DNA from: Candidatus Zixiibacteriota bacterium
Lineage (GTDB): Bacteria; Zixibacteria; MSB-5A5; GN15; JAAZOE01
NCBI GenBank assembly: GCA_030668485.1
Contig: DAOUTW010000044.1
Location: forward strand, 1-39,534
Length of the DNA stretch: 39,534 nt
Direction of reading: 5' to 3'
Shown one piece after another: positions 25,229 through 35,100 of the stretch (within the stretch, counting starts at the first letter, position 1; every line of letters starts with the position of its first letter). The notes under the pieces are model-generated. The model did not search any database and was not told the DNA's origin. It was given only the letters and a program-made list of their open reading frames with translations. The position numbers were made by a program, and so were the translations under genes.

Positions 25229-26142
25229 GGGGAGACCAGGAGACGAACCGAATCGGGCGTAATTGATACCGTGGAACAATTTGCCGGAAGTTTTATTATG
25301 GGAATGAAATAACCGCCTGTCACTCCCGGCGGAGCGGTGACGCTGATCTTGATCTGATTTTCCCCAAGCGAATCGATCAGCGAAGCGGGGCCTTCGATAT
25401 CGACCTTTAACCGATCGGGATCGACAATGACCCGTCCGCCTCGAGCGGTGCTGGTCAGGACCGGGATATTTTCAAACTGTTTGCGACGAATCTTGTCGAC
25501 CGGAATTTCGATGGCAGCCGAATCATGAGCCAGGGAAATTTCCATTCCAGCCGGCACTTCCAGGGCGAGCGTGAGGGTAACTGTTTCTTCGATATCATCG
25601 ATAATTTTCTGCTCGGTGTAAATTGAATCGACGCTTTTTATAAGCGATGCCGGACCGACCGCCATCGTGCTCAGCGGTGAAATCGTTTCCTCTCCGGAAA
25701 TTATCATATACCCTTCATTGGTCACCACTGCCATGCGAGAGGCCACCGGAATGAGCATCGAATCGAGGCGATCGAGACGTACTGTCATGGGCTCGGCGTC
25801 GGGAAAATCAAGCAGACTGATCCCCTCGGGGCGAACCAGCGCCACCGTTTCCAGATCTAGCCCCAGATGATTGATGCCTTGCCTCAACCGATTCGCCTTG
25901 ATTCGCAATCCGGCCTTTTTCCAGTCGCTGCGTAGCAGTTTCTTACCCTCGGCCATTACTCGGATGGTTAATGAATCAGGGAAGGGTGTTACCGCGCCAA
26001 GTGCCGCCGGTAATTCGACAACGGTGACTTTTAATGTCAACTCATGCTCGTATTGTTTCTGGGTAATAACATTGAACCAGAGGAAAATCGCCAGAATGAC
26101 GGCTATAAATTTAATGACAATGTTGAGTACCGAGCCGGTCAT
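25225..26142 (-). CDS. YbbR-domain membrane-anchored protein
   Basis: A 305-residue protein with one N-terminal membrane segment (about 6-23, VIKFIAVILAIFLWFNVITQ, the wording typical of YbbR/CdaR proteins) and then extracytoplasmic YbbR repeats, recognisable from PDSLTIRVMAEG, GLDLETV, and GPASLIKSV / GPASLIDSL pairs. In Firmicutes YbbR (CdaR) regulates the diadenylate cyclase CdaA, whose gene is normally adjacent; it is not adjacent here. The stop overlaps the tsaD start, and the FG-GAP gene ends 23 bases upstream. No clear ribosome site is visible. Confidence 0.85.
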   Translation of the reverse strand: MTGSVLNIVIKFIAVILAIFLWFNVITQKQYEHELTLKVTVVELPAALGAVTPFPDSLTIRVMAEGKKLLRSDWKKAGLRIKANRLRQGINHLGLDLETVALVRPEGISLLDFPDAEPMTVRLDRLDSMLIPVASRMAVVTNEGYMIISGEETISPLSTMAVGPASLIKSVDSIYTEQKIIDDIEETVTLTLALEVPAGMEISLAHDSAAIEIPVDKIRRKQFENIPVLTSTARGGRVIVDPDRLKVDIEGPASLIDSLGENQIKISVTAPPGVTGGYFIPIIKLPANCSTVSITPDSVRLLVSP

Positions 26143-26165
26143 AAATTATTATCCCGTCTGCGCCC

Positions 26166-27683
26166 TTACCCGATTCTGTTGGTCACCAGCAGAGTAAGCC
26201 GCATGATTCCTTCCACCTGCTTATGAACAATGATCAGATCGGAGCGACCATCATTATTGAGTTGTACCGGTCGGATCACATCCGGATTGTCTATATCCAG
26301 AACCAAATTAGCCTTGTTCTCTAAATAGTCTTCGGCTATTCCGCGGTAAAACATCAGTTGGCCGCCGCCGTCGGCTACGACCAGATCGGACCTTCCGTCG
26401 CCATCATAGTCGCCAGTCCAGTTAATCCGAATCAGGGCTGTCGGATCGGCATTCTCGAAATCGAGACGGCATGATATTTTCTTGCGAACCTTCGGCTCAT
26501 TGGCGGGACGGCCGAGATTATCAATCGGATAAACCAGGATATGAAAATCGGTTTTCTTGGTGACCATTTTCTTGACGGTCGTCATGATTCCCAATTCCAC
26601 CGCCGGAACTACCAACTCCGGACTGCCGTTGCCGTCAAAATCGTCGATCATGAGGTTGCCACAGACATCGGTCAAAGAGACCGTGTAACTTCCGGTTCTG
26701 TCCTGCCGCCTGATCTGGGTCGAATGGAAAAAATTGATATCGGTCTGAGCACCCGAGATACCGCCTCCGGAACGGCTGCAAACGACATCGAGGCGCCCGT
26801 CGCGATCGTAATCGACCAGACGCGATTGACATAAGTTTCCGTCTTTCGTGTCCTGAAAACGAAAATTGACACCACTTTGATTGTCGAAACGACCGTTTTC
26901 CATCTGAGGAAGAATTGCTATGCGTTCGGACCAGATAAGATAAATATCATCTCTGTCATCGCCGTTAAGATCGCTGATAACCACAGCCGGGATATTCACC
27001 TGAAACCACTCCTGCCGATTATGGCTGGAGGCGCTGAAAAGTTTAACCGGGCGCTCGGACGATACCAGCAGGTGGGGTACGCTGAGCGTCCCGATATTAT
27101 TGAATTTACCGGCTGCATACTCCCACAGCGAATAACCGCTGCTGACCGGTATAAAGGCGACCGGCCGACCGGAAAGAGTCTGTATACACGGTTGGAATAA
27201 AAGCCCGCCTTCGATACCGGCGATAAAAATGGTCGGGACTGTTATCGCCGATTTGGGGGATTCGGCGAATTCTTCACCATCGTGAACGTATATACCCATC
27301 CCCTGACCGTCGATATAATACAATTCCATCCGCCCATTGCCATCGAGATCGAGGCATTGGACCATATTGGCCGAGGAGGAAATTTCCAAAATCTGTCCGG
27401 CGGTGGGAGGAAAACGCCCCGATTCGCGCTGAATGTAGCTTCTCAGCGTCCGCCGACCTGATGGTTCACTGACCAATAAGACAATATCGATACGCCCATC
27501 GCCGTCAAAATCGGCCTCCCGGGTTCCCAAAATCGTTCCGGAAACATCGATATGTTGTTCCAAAAAGAAATCATCCCCGGCGCCGTAGAGAACTCCGGAT
27601 AACACGATAACAACTATTGCCGCCGTAAATACCGAAGACACCACCCGTCTGACAATTTTATTGATATTCAGAGTATTCATCAT
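26166..27683 (-). CDS. Secreted FG-GAP/VCBS-repeat protein
   Basis: A 505-residue exported protein. The signal peptide covers about residues 1-36, with a hydrophobic core VVSSVFTAAIVVIVLSGVLYG. I count seven calcium-loop repeats of the form D-x-D/N-x-D-G-R-x-D: DFDGDGRIDIV, DLDGNGRMELY, DLNGDDRDDIY, DYDRDGRLDVV, DFDGNGSPELV, DYDGDGRSDLV and LNNDGRSDLI. Seven repeats fit a closed integrin-alpha-like propeller. Start: two adjacent ATGs (27683 and 27680) follow GAGGA. It heads the run with ybbR and tsaD. Cell-surface binding is likely; the ligand is unknown. Confidence 0.85.
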   Translation of the reverse strand: MMNTLNINKIVRRVVSSVFTAAIVVIVLSGVLYGAGDDFFLEQHIDVSGTILGTREADFDGDGRIDIVLLVSEPSGRRTLRSYIQRESGRFPPTAGQILEISSSANMVQCLDLDGNGRMELYYIDGQGMGIYVHDGEEFAESPKSAITVPTIFIAGIEGGLLFQPCIQTLSGRPVAFIPVSSGYSLWEYAAGKFNNIGTLSVPHLLVSSERPVKLFSASSHNRQEWFQVNIPAVVISDLNGDDRDDIYLIWSERIAILPQMENGRFDNQSGVNFRFQDTKDGNLCQSRLVDYDRDGRLDVVCSRSGGGISGAQTDINFFHSTQIRRQDRTGSYTVSLTDVCGNLMIDDFDGNGSPELVVPAVELGIMTTVKKMVTKKTDFHILVYPIDNLGRPANEPKVRKKISCRLDFENADPTALIRINWTGDYDGDGRSDLVVADGGGQLMFYRGIAEDYLENKANLVLDIDNPDVIRPVQLNNDGRSDLIIVHKQVEGIMRLTLLVTNRIG

Positions 27684-28078
27684 CAATTTCCTCAGGCATA
27701 TAATACGTTATTACGCTGGCGGATTCAATCATTTTGTTTAAGGCGGAGCCGTACCCATCTGCAAGGCCATTATACAATTGTACCGGCCAAAGTTGAAAAA
27801 GATCAGGAAGTCTTCCCGCGCCCATACCATATAATTACACTCCCCTTTTATTCGATTATCAAACAACAAGTTAGATCGTCCCTATGGCAATGTTCGGGGT
27901 CAAGTTATCGACCCAATGGTCGATAAAATTGTTAAGGAATTGGAAATTGAAAATTCAGCCATTGGGACAGACAATGTACTTGACCTGCAACTTTTCCAGC
28001 TTGGATTCGAATACCGTTTTTTGCTTGTCGCCAAAGTCGAACGGACAATCTGTAAGTCCGGAATAATAGAAAGCAGTA
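27684..28078. other. 395-base divergent gap between the FG-GAP and hybrid kinase genes
   Basis: It contains a promoter candidate for the minus-strand genes and a perfect seven-base inverted repeat, ATCGACC (27907-27913) and GGTCGAT (27918-27924), with a CAAT loop, which could be an operator or hairpin. A plus-strand frame from 27916 runs on into the kinase gene in another frame and is unlikely to be real. I see no RNA gene. Confidence 0.4.
27769..27797 (-). promoter_or_regulatory. Promoter candidate for the FG-GAP/ybbR/tsaD run
   Basis: Minus-strand TATAAT at 27769-27774 is perfect, but the -35 at 17 bases (TTCAAC, 27792-27797) matches only three of six. The leader would be about 80 bases. 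Confidence 0.35.
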
Positions 28079-31000
28079 ATGAAAACATTATCCCTAAAAT
28101 CGCAGATATTCGGTTTGGTGTCATCGGTAGCGATTGTCACCCTGGTCGCTTTGGTGACTCTGACTTTCAACCGCATGGAAGAGCATCTCGAAAAAGATCT
28201 GCAACAAAAAGCGGTAACCATCGGATCGGTGCTGGAACAACATATCGGCAAGGAGCTGAATCAACGCGACAGTATTCATGTCGAAAACATTGTTTCGAGT
28301 ACTATTGTCAACCAAGATATTGTCGGTATCAGCATCTTTGATGCGACAGGAAAACTGCTAATTGAAAAGTGGTCCGATAATCAAATCAGGCCTGGCGTAC
28401 TCGCCGCTACCATTTCCGATTCTGCACTGATTGAAGACACCGGGGACATCTGCACGATTTCTCAGCCGATACTTTATAACGGTCTGTGCGAGGGTTATCT
28501 GTGGCTGGCAGTGGGAAGGCAATCTGCGACTCCTTACATTCAATCGACAATAAATATCATTCTTGGCGGAGCGGCAATTATTCTGGTGATTGTTCTCATC
28601 GTTAGTATTTTTGTGTCCCGCAAAATCACCGAACCGATCAGGGTTTTTGAAAATGCTGTTGGGCGAATGACCGCCGGAGATATGATTTCTCCGATCGAAC
28701 TACCGAACCTGGGAAGAGATTTCACCACCCTGGGAACAGCCTTTAATGAAATGCAAAAGGCGCTCCAGGGCGCTTTCGATGAGCTCAATCAAACCCGCGA
28801 TCATCTGCAGGAACTGGTTTCGGAAAGAACCGGTGAATTGAAGGATTCTCTTCAATCCTCGGCCGATATCGTCGATGCCATACCGTCGGGGTTACTCATA
28901 TTCAAATTCGAACCGCCGGATAAATTCATTTTGGATTCATTCAATCCCGGAGCCAAAAAAATAATCGGGGAATCATTGAATCAATTGCTCAGCCATGATT
29001 TGGGCAGTATTCTGTTTGAAAAAGGAAATGACGAATTAACCCGCCGCTTGGTCAATGTACTCCAGACCGGCGACAGCTTCGAAGATGAATATTGTGCCAA
29101 AGAAAATAATTATCGCAAAGAGAAACAGTTCCTTCGTTTCCGAGCCTTCAAATTATCCGGAACCAGGCTGGGTGTAGCCTTTGACGACTTCACTCACCAG
29201 CGCAAGATCGAGATTGACCTGCGCACCAGTGAGGCCCAATATCGAACCTTGTTTGAAAAAGCCAATGACGCCATTTTTATAATGCAGGGCGACAAGTTCA
29301 CCGATTGTAATTCTCCCACCTTGAAAATGTTTAAATGCCGTCGCGAAGACATTGTCGGGCAGCAACCATTTAGATTTTCACCCTCGAAGCAGCCGGATGG
29401 ATACGATTCAAAAGAAAAGGCCCTTGTTAAAATACAAGCCGCCCTGGACGGGCACCCGCAAATTTTTGAGTGGCGCCATTGCCAACTCGACAAAACCGAA
29501 TTTGATGCCGAGGTGAGCCTTAATCGGATGAAACTTGACGGACAGGTGTATCTCCTCGCCATTGTCCGCGACATCACCGAAAGGAAACAGGCCGAGGAGA
29601 AGCTGCGGAACAATTCCGAACTGTTGCGGGCAACAATCGAATCGACCGCCGATGGAATTTTGGTGGTAAACAACTCCGGAAGGGTAACGCACACCAATAG
29701 ACTTTTCCGCAAAATGTGGCGGATCCCGGAAGAACTGGTATGGACGCGAGACGATAGTAGGCTCCTCGATTTCGTCCTCGATCAGCTTAAAAATCCTCAA
29801 ATTTTTCTGGCTAAGGTACAAAAGCTATATCAATCGACAAATGAAGACTTCGATATTCTCGAATTCAATGACGACCGTGTCTTTGAACGATATTCCTGCC
29901 CTCTTATTTGTGAAGGGAACGTCATTGGGCGGGTGTGGAGTTTCCGCGATATTACTGAACGCCGTTGTGCGGAACAACAACAACGTGAACTCAAGGCCAA
30001 GCTGGATCGGGCGGAGCGAATGGAATCTCTTGGAATTCTGGCCGGTGGCGTCGCTCATGATCTGAATAATATGCTGGGACCGATGGTCGGATATTCCGAC
30101 CTGTTGTTGATGAAGCTCGATGAAGGCGACCCGATCAGAAAACAGGTACAACGTATCGGTAAATCGGCCCAGGATGCTGCCGATGTCATTCAGGATCTGC
30201 TGACATTGGCCCGTCGCGGCCGATATGAGATGATCCCGACCAACCTCAATGATGTGGTCGAGGCTTATCTGGACTCCCCGGGATTCAATCAGTTGACTGA
30301 ATCGCGCCCGACGATTAAGGTTGAAACGCGCCTCGATCCGTCTCTTGCCAATTTCATGGGATCGGCGCCGCATTTGCATAAAGCGGTGATGAATCTGGTC
30401 ATCAATGCCTTCGATGCTATGCCCAACGGCGGATCACTGGTGATCGAAACCGTCCAGCAAAATCTTGAGAAATTGATCGGCGGATATGAAGGTATTGAAG
30501 CCGGCGATTATGTGATCCTGCGAGTCGGCGACACCGGTATCGGTATCGACCCCAAGGACTGTGGCAAAATTTTCGAGCCGTATTACTCTAAAAAGAAAAT
30601 GGGCTCCAGCGGCAGCGGCCTGGGACTGGCAGTGGTCTACGGAATCGTGAAAGATCATAAAGGATACTACGATATTTTCTCCAGCATAGGCCAGGGAGCG
30701 GAATTCGTCATTTATCTGCCGGTTACCAGGAAAGAAATTCCCGATCTGACTGATCCGCAAGTAGACTACCATGGCACGGAAACCATTCTGGTGGTTGACG
30801 ATTTCGAAGAACAGCGTCAGATAGCCGGCGACCTCCTCTCCAGCATGGGATATCAGGTGTCGACAGTTATAAATGGTCATGATGCCGTGAACTATCTGGC
30901 CAATCATAAAATTGATCTGGTGGTGCTGGACATGATTATGGAAAAAGGATTCGACGGACTCGATACCTATCGCGAAATTCTGAAAATCCATCCGGAGCAG

Positions 31001-31201
31001 AAGGCTATTATTGTCAGCGGCTTTTCCGCGACCGAGCGGGCCAATGAAATGCAAAGGCTCGGCGCCGGACCATATATCAAAAAACCGTACACCCTCAAGG
31101 AAATCGCCAAAGCTATCCGCGAAGAACTGGATAGTCAATTCTCATCCGAGTACAACGGCGACGTTCACGTCCCCAAGCAAAACCTTCCGACCACAAAATA
31201 A
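28079..31201 (+). CDS. Hybrid histidine kinase with extracytoplasmic sensor, HAMP, PAS domains and receiver
   Basis: A 1040-residue membrane sensor. Membrane segments at about 10-30 and 158-180 flank a periplasmic sensing domain of about 125 residues. HAMP follows (about 180-235), then a coiled coil and three PAS-like domains (about 260-375, 385-500 and 508-625). The HisKA box is [11 protein letters not shown] with His 660, the N box [10 protein letters not shown], the G1 box GDTGIGI (817-823) and the G2 box [10 protein letters not shown]. The receiver domain (902-1020) has the acidic pair VVDDFE and phospho-acceptor Asp 951 in VVLDMIME. The final helix is followed by a polar tail. It is an orphan: no regulator gene adjoins. 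The ATG at 28079 has no good ribosome site, but a stop four codons upstream excludes a longer form. Confidence 0.93.
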   Translation: MKTLSLKSQIFGLVSSVAIVTLVALVTLTFNRMEEHLEKDLQQKAVTIGSVLEQHIGKELNQRDSIHVENIVSSTIVNQDIVGISIFDATGKLLIEKWSDNQIRPGVLAATISDSALIEDTGDICTISQPILYNGLCEGYLWLAVGRQSATPYIQSTINIILGGAAIILVIVLIVSIFVSRKITEPIRVFENAVGRMTAGDMISPIELPNLGRDFTTLGTAFNEMQKALQGAFDELNQTRDHLQELVSERTGELKDSLQSSADIVDAIPSGLLIFKFEPPDKFILDSFNPGAKKIIGESLNQLLSHDLGSILFEKGNDELTRRLVNVLQTGDSFEDEYCAKENNYRKEKQFLRFRAFKLSGTRLGVAFDDFTHQRKIEIDLRTSEAQYRTLFEKANDAIFIMQGDKFTDCNSPTLKMFKCRREDIVGQQPFRFSPSKQPDGYDSKEKALVKIQAALDGHPQIFEWRHCQLDKTEFDAEVSLNRMKLDGQVYLLAIVRDITERKQAEEKLRNNSELLRATIESTADGILVVNNSGRVTHTNRLFRKMWRIPEELVWTRDDSRLLDFVLDQLKNPQIFLAKVQKLYQSTNEDFDILEFNDDRVFERYSCPLICEGNVIGRVWSFRDITERRCAEQQQRELKAKLDRAERMESLGILAGGVAHDLNNMLGPMVGYSDLLLMKLDEGDPIRKQVQRIGKSAQDAADVIQDLLTLARRGRYEMIPTNLNDVVEAYLDSPGFNQLTESRPTIKVETRLDPSLANFMGSAPHLHKAVMNLVINAFDAMPNGGSLVIETVQQNLEKLIGGYEGIEAGDYVILRVGDTGIGIDPKDCGKIFEPYYSKKKMGSSGSGLGLAVVYGIVKDHKGYYDIFSSIGQGAEFVIYLPVTRKEIPDLTDPQVDYHGTETILVVDDFEEQRQIAGDLLSSMGYQVSTVINGHDAVNYLANHKIDLVVLDMIMEKGFDGLDTYREILKIHPEQKAIIVSGFSATERANEMQRLGAGPYIKKPYTLKEIAKAIREELDSQFSSEYNGDVHVPKQNLPTTK

Positions 31202-31266
31202 TTCTATAAGTCACGAATATGTTCTTTCAATCGTTGTTGGATGCCCGAATCTATACGGCGATAAGA

Positions 31267-32388
31267 TTATCGCTTGAGGAGCAGGTCAGCCAGGCGACAA
31301 ACTATATTGATCTGAAGATTTCGGAGGTAACCGTTAAGTGATTTTTTCGGATTGGTTACCCGGCGGCAATGTCGGTCGTCTTCATCGATAACCTGTTCGA
31401 TGAATTCGGAAATAATACGCTTGTCAGTTATGATCGCCATCGTCTCCTGATGGAAACGATAACTGAAATAATCGAAGTTGGTCGAACCGATGATTAAATA
31501 TTTTTGATCGATCAGCATCGCCTTTAGGTGAGTCATCCCTTTTTGATATAACCCGATATCGAACCCCGACCGCGCCGCTTCCCATCGGATATAACTGCCC
31601 ATAGCTTTCTTATTGTTTTGTTCCGGGCTGACCACAGTCACATTTACATCGCGATCCGCTGCGCAGGCCAAACGTCCGGTAAAAGGCTGGCATAAATAAG
31701 GGCTCTGAACATAGATCGAAGATTGCGCTTCGTCGATTAATTTCATCAACGGTTCGAAAGCGGTTTCGTTGCCGGCGCCGTCGTAGGCATGCAATTCCAA
31801 CATGCCTGATTTAATACGGCCGCCAAAATGTTTACCGTCCCATGAGGTTAGAAAATCATTTCCGAGAAAAGAAGCAATTTTTCCGTCCTCGATGCGCAGC
31901 ATCAGATCATGCCACTCGAAATTATGTTCGCTGAAATTGATACCGCCGATATAGCTGATACGATCGTCGATCACTATTATTTTCTTGTGATTGCGGGCCG
32001 GCAGTCGGGCAAAAAGAAACCCGACCGGATTGACAAACCGGACCTTTGTGCCGTTTGAGTTCAAATCCTCGATCATGCGGGCGGTGTCACGCGCTTCCTG
32101 CCGGAGTCCGGAATCGAACCAGTTTCTGGGAGAATGAATAAATTTATCGCTAAGCACGAAACGGGTATAATTATCGATGATTATTTTCTTGTCCGGAGCG
32201 GGCGATTTCAGAATCTGATCGGATAACTTTTTGCCGACCCTATCCCCCTCGAAAGATAACGTCTGAATATAAACGCGGTCCCGCGCCGATTCGATATCAT
32301 CTTTGAGTCGATCCCAAAAATTATTCGCATCGACCAGAAGGTCGACTACTTTTTTCTGCTGCTGAAATTTGTTTTCCGGCCTGCCCAT
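31267..32388 (-). CDS. Phospholipase D/cardiolipin synthase-like protein
   Basis: A 373-residue protein with two phospholipase D catalytic motifs: HKKIIVIDDRISYIGGIN (HxK-x4-D) and HLKAMLIDQKYLIIGSTN. Both have the following GG/GS and N, so the active site should be complete. Length and order fit bacterial cardiolipin synthases, but the two N-terminal membrane helices of ClsA are absent, as in ClsB/ClsC-like or other transphosphatidylases. It is most likely a lipid-modifying enzyme at the membrane; nuclease activity cannot be excluded. It ends 65 bases from the hybrid kinase gene, convergent with it. Confidence 0.87.
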   Translation of the reverse strand: MGRPENKFQQQKKVVDLLVDANNFWDRLKDDIESARDRVYIQTLSFEGDRVGKKLSDQILKSPAPDKKIIIDNYTRFVLSDKFIHSPRNWFDSGLRQEARDTARMIEDLNSNGTKVRFVNPVGFLFARLPARNHKKIIVIDDRISYIGGINFSEHNFEWHDLMLRIEDGKIASFLGNDFLTSWDGKHFGGRIKSGMLELHAYDGAGNETAFEPLMKLIDEAQSSIYVQSPYLCQPFTGRLACAADRDVNVTVVSPEQNNKKAMGSYIRWEAARSGFDIGLYQKGMTHLKAMLIDQKYLIIGSTNFDYFSYRFHQETMAIITDKRIISEFIEQVIDEDDRHCRRVTNPKKSLNGYLRNLQINIVCRLADLLLKR

Positions 32389-32606
32389 TGATTTAGTTGA
32401 TCCTGTCGCTATTTTGCCCTAAAATAACTGGGTTTATTAAACCAACCCCAAGAATGTAACGTCGCAATAAATCGTTGCATCGTAACAAAGTCAAGGGTTT
32501 TTAAGGGCTCGCATCATCTTCCGAAAGCTTCCCATGACATTTAATATGCAGAGATGAAGACATTACATTCGTGGCTGGATTCGATAATGACAGCTTCAAT
32601 ACCGAG

Positions 32607-32634
32607 GACCCCGCCCGCCCGGGCGGACGGGGTC
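32607..32634. terminator. GC-rich terminator-like hairpin
   Basis: Fourteen-base arms GACCCCGCCCGCCC and GGGCGGACGGGGTC abut with one mismatch. It lies 16 bases beyond the stop of the small cysteine-rich gene on the minus strand. A short TTT follows on the plus strand only, so it is a weak intrinsic terminator for the minus-strand gene. The rest of 32389-32650 shows nothing else. Confidence 0.5.
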
Positions 32635-32650
32635 TTTGATTTCGATCAGC

Positions 32651-32947
32651 TTACGGTATCGGTAGCGGTAAGCATTTGCTTCCGCCCCGAGCGCAACCGT
32701 AGAACTCATTGATGTAGGGGCAATAGAGCGGTCCACCCATGCACTGCGATACTCGATAGGCATAATACGGGAATCTCGGATTGTTGCACAATGGTCCCGT
32801 TTCGGTCGTGCAGACGAATTCTACCTTGCATGCGAATTCGCATGTGGGGATATCGGCCCTGGCTTCATCGGCAAATCCGACTACAAAACCGGCCGACATT
32901 CCGAATGCGAATAAAAACAACAACGAGAAAACGGACAATTTTCTCAT
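32651..32947 (-). CDS. Small secreted eight-cysteine protein
   Basis: A 98-residue protein with an excellent ribosome site (AAGGAGG five bases before the ATG) and a signal peptide (hydrophobic 6-24, likely cleavage after ARA at about 31). The mature part of about 67 residues has eight cysteines and is rich in Pro, Tyr and Gly, which suggests four disulfides in a compact extracytoplasmic protein. I recognise no family. Similar small signal-peptide proteins with even cysteine counts are often toxins, inhibitors or surface components; none of these can be chosen. It is single, with a hairpin downstream. Confidence 0.8.
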   Translation of the reverse strand: MRKLSVFSLLFLFAFGMSAGFVVGFADEARADIPTCEFACKVEFVCTTETGPLCNNPRFPYYAYRVSQCMGGPLYCPYINEFYGCARGGSKCLPLPIP

Positions 32948-33191
32948 CCTTACCTCCTTGATAAGTTAAAAAGGTTCCATCACACTCCTTTTAGTGCACT
33001 TAAGGAAGATTAACTTTTGTTCTGGCGATACGCTCCCTGCACGTTGTGTTGCCTCACACCCCAAATTCTTTCACACTAAAAATATATTTTATAATTTAAT
33101 TCAAAGCACCGACCATCGGTCAATCGGTAATGATGTGATTAACAGTCTGAGTGGAAATTGTTATGCGGTAATTACGCCTGCCGGAAGGTGT

Positions 33192-34076
33192 TTAGACCCC
33201 TTTGACGATTTTACGGTACATCTTCGCATACTCTTCAACCGTTGTAGTACATCGCCCGAAGATTTTATCGGCAATCTCCGGACCGGGATCGGCCTCGGAA
33301 TCGTCATGCTTGTTGAAAAAGGCCATCAACCGGACCGATGCTTTCAAGTTTTTATTGAAAGCTATCATCGTCGACCATTTCGCCAGCCACATTGGCAAAC
33401 GGCTAATCGTCACATCGGGATAAGCTATCGCCAGGAACCGTCGCATCGCCTCCGGAATCGGCAATGGTTCGGGGCCAAAAATTGTTAGAACCTTGTTGTC
33501 TGCCTTATCGCCGGAAAAACATTGCGATACAATTTGGGCATAGTCGGCTACTGCCAGAAAATGAAATTGGGTTTTCCCGGAACCGATATAGATCGACTTG
33601 GCTCCCTGTATAAACAGCGGCAGCGACTCGCAAAACCATGATGGCTTGAGAATCACATAGGTCAAACCGGAATTTATCAATGCCTTCTGTGCTTTGATTT
33701 TGCAGTGTATATGGGGATATTTTATATTTTTTTCGATAGCATTGGCGCCGGTTATCTGCACCACCTTCTTAATTCCGGTTTCTTTGGCGGCGGCATAAAT
33801 ATTTTTGGATCCGTCACCCACAATTCGCATATAATCCTGCGCTGTCGGGCCGCCCTTGAGGTTGACATAAACATAACCGCAGCCGTCCATGGCGTTGATC
33901 AGGCTTTGCCGGACAGTCACATCCCCTTTGGCATATTCGACATTATCGCCGAAAAAGGTTTTAGCTCGTTCCGGGCGAGTGGTTAATATCCGTACATCGA
34001 AACCATCGGAATGCATCTGGACCGCTACCGGCCGCCCCAACATCCCTGTCCCGCCGACAATCAGGATTTTCGCCAA
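33192..34076 (-). CDS. NmrA-like atypical short-chain dehydrogenase (NAD(P)-binding)
   Basis: A 294-residue Rossmann protein with the nucleotide motif VGGTGMLGRPV at residues 7-17, RILTTRPERA after the second strand (basic residues suggest NADP), and the atypical-SDR features NIYAAAKETGIKKVVQITGA and YVILKPSWFCE. The catalytic Tyr-x-x-x-Lys of classical SDRs is replaced by HIHCKIKAQKAL, typical of the NmrA/complex I NDUFA9-like group. It may be a redox sensor or a reductase. The start is a TTG at 34076 with GGAG six bases upstream; no ATG keeps the glycine-rich motif. It is downstream of the DUF58 gene by 77 bases. Confidence 0.88.
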   Translation of the reverse strand: MAKILIVGGTGMLGRPVAVQMHSDGFDVRILTTRPERAKTFFGDNVEYAKGDVTVRQSLINAMDGCGYVYVNLKGGPTAQDYMRIVGDGSKNIYAAAKETGIKKVVQITGANAIEKNIKYPHIHCKIKAQKALINSGLTYVILKPSWFCESLPLFIQGAKSIYIGSGKTQFHFLAVADYAQIVSQCFSGDKADNKVLTIFGPEPLPIPEAMRRFLAIAYPDVTISRLPMWLAKWSTMIAFNKNLKASVRLMAFFNKHDDSEADPGPEIADKIFGRCTTTVEEYAKMYRKIVKGV

Positions 34077-34153
34077 TTATTTCTCCAATTTCTGCAACAT
34101 GCTATATTAAGGGGAAGATAGAACAGATAATGGCCGTTCAACAATAATAAAAC

Positions 34154-35059
34154 TTAAAACAACCGTTCACGCTTTGCAAGAAACGCATATAACGCCTTGT
34201 CGAATGGCATCGAGGTATCGATCAAATGATAATCGGCGCGCGCCTGACGGCATTCGGCAGCCAGCAGGCTGGTGAAACTGTTGAACTGTTTGGCATAGTC
34301 GCCCTTGATCTGCCACGGCAGAGTAGTAATCTTTTCGCCCGTTTCCATATCCTCGAAAATCGCCTCACCCGAAAAGGCAAAGTCCTGTTCCCGAGGATCG
34401 AGCACCTGAAACACAATCACTTCATGGTTACGGTGCCGGAAATGTTTGATACCCGAAATGATCCGCTCGGGATCATCGAACAGGTCGGAGATGATAATAA
34501 TCAATCCCCGGCGTTTGATCCGCTCAGCCATTTCATGGAGCGGTAAGGCGATATCTGTGGTCGAGGCTGTCACCAGATTGGAAAACTGGCGCAGCAGCAC
34601 ATGCAAATGCCCGGTCGTCGACCGCGGTGGAACATACTTTATGATATCATCGGCGAAAGTCGTTAAGCCGACCGCATCGCGCTGCTTGAGCATCAAATAG
34701 GCCAGCGAAGCGGCCAGCGTTAGGGCATAATCAAATTTGTTCTGGTGGGCGGGATCGGAGCTGTACCCCATCGAGGCGGAGCAATCCAGCAGGATATACG
34801 ATTTGAGGTTGGTTTCTTCTTCGTATTGCTTGATATAATAGCGGTCCGATTTAGCATACACTTTCCAGTCGATATCGCGGATCGAATCGCCCGGCATATA
34901 CTGCCGGTGTTCGGCGAACTCGACCGAGAAGCCATGATACGGCGATTTATGCATCCCGGCAATGAAACCTTCCACCACCATTCGGGCCTTCAGTTCCATC
35001 CCTTTCAGCTTGGAAACAGTATCGGGACTCAGGAATTTTCTATAATCGGTTCGGTGCAT
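34154..35059 (-). CDS. DUF58 domain protein (MoxR partner)
   Basis: A 301-residue protein from the ATG at 35059 (GAAGTGAG upstream). It has the DUF58 hallmark RQYMPGDSIRDIDWKVYAKSD (the stretch from about residue 53) and a VWA-like metal site, LLDCSASMGYS (D-x-S-x-S). These proteins work with MoxR ATPases in complexes that insert or mature envelope or metal-dependent proteins. Its MoxR partner lies upstream but is separated by almost 1 kb of unrelated AT-rich sequence, which is unusual. A truncated REP-like element sits about 20 bases before the start, so its promoter region may have been rearranged. No BatA/BatB-like genes follow. Confidence 0.93.
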   Translation of the reverse strand: MHRTDYRKFLSPDTVSKLKGMELKARMVVEGFIAGMHKSPYHGFSVEFAEHRQYMPGDSIRDIDWKVYAKSDRYYIKQYEEETNLKSYILLDCSASMGYSSDPAHQNKFDYALTLAASLAYLMLKQRDAVGLTTFADDIIKYVPPRSTTGHLHVLLRQFSNLVTASTTDIALPLHEMAERIKRRGLIIIISDLFDDPERIISGIKHFRHRNHEVIVFQVLDPREQDFAFSGEAIFEDMETGEKITTLPWQIKGDYAKQFNSFTSLLAAECRQARADYHLIDTSMPFDKALYAFLAKRERLF

Positions 35060-35077
35060 GTTGTTCTCACTTCTTTC

Positions 35078-35100
35078 GTAGGGCAGGATCATTGTGATCT
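35078..35100 (+). repeat. Truncated REP-like element
   Basis: GTAG (35078-35081) and the left arm GGCAGGATC (35082-35090) match the elements at 5810 and 35951, but the right arm stops after GATCT. The stop codon of the cyclase-like gene (35089-35091) lies inside it. Confidence 0.6.

Noticed and set aside
25229-25279. 17-residue extension of TsaD
   Set aside because: TsaD normally begins a few residues before GIETSCDET, and the ATGA overlap with ybbR supports the shorter form.
27916-28341. A 141-codon plus-strand frame beginning before the hybrid kinase
   Set aside because: More than half overlaps the kinase gene in another frame, it has no ribosome site, and the composition after residue 75 is that of a shadow frame.
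32994-33488. A 164-codon plus-strand frame
   Set aside because: It lies largely antisense to the NmrA-like gene and has no ribosome site or family features.
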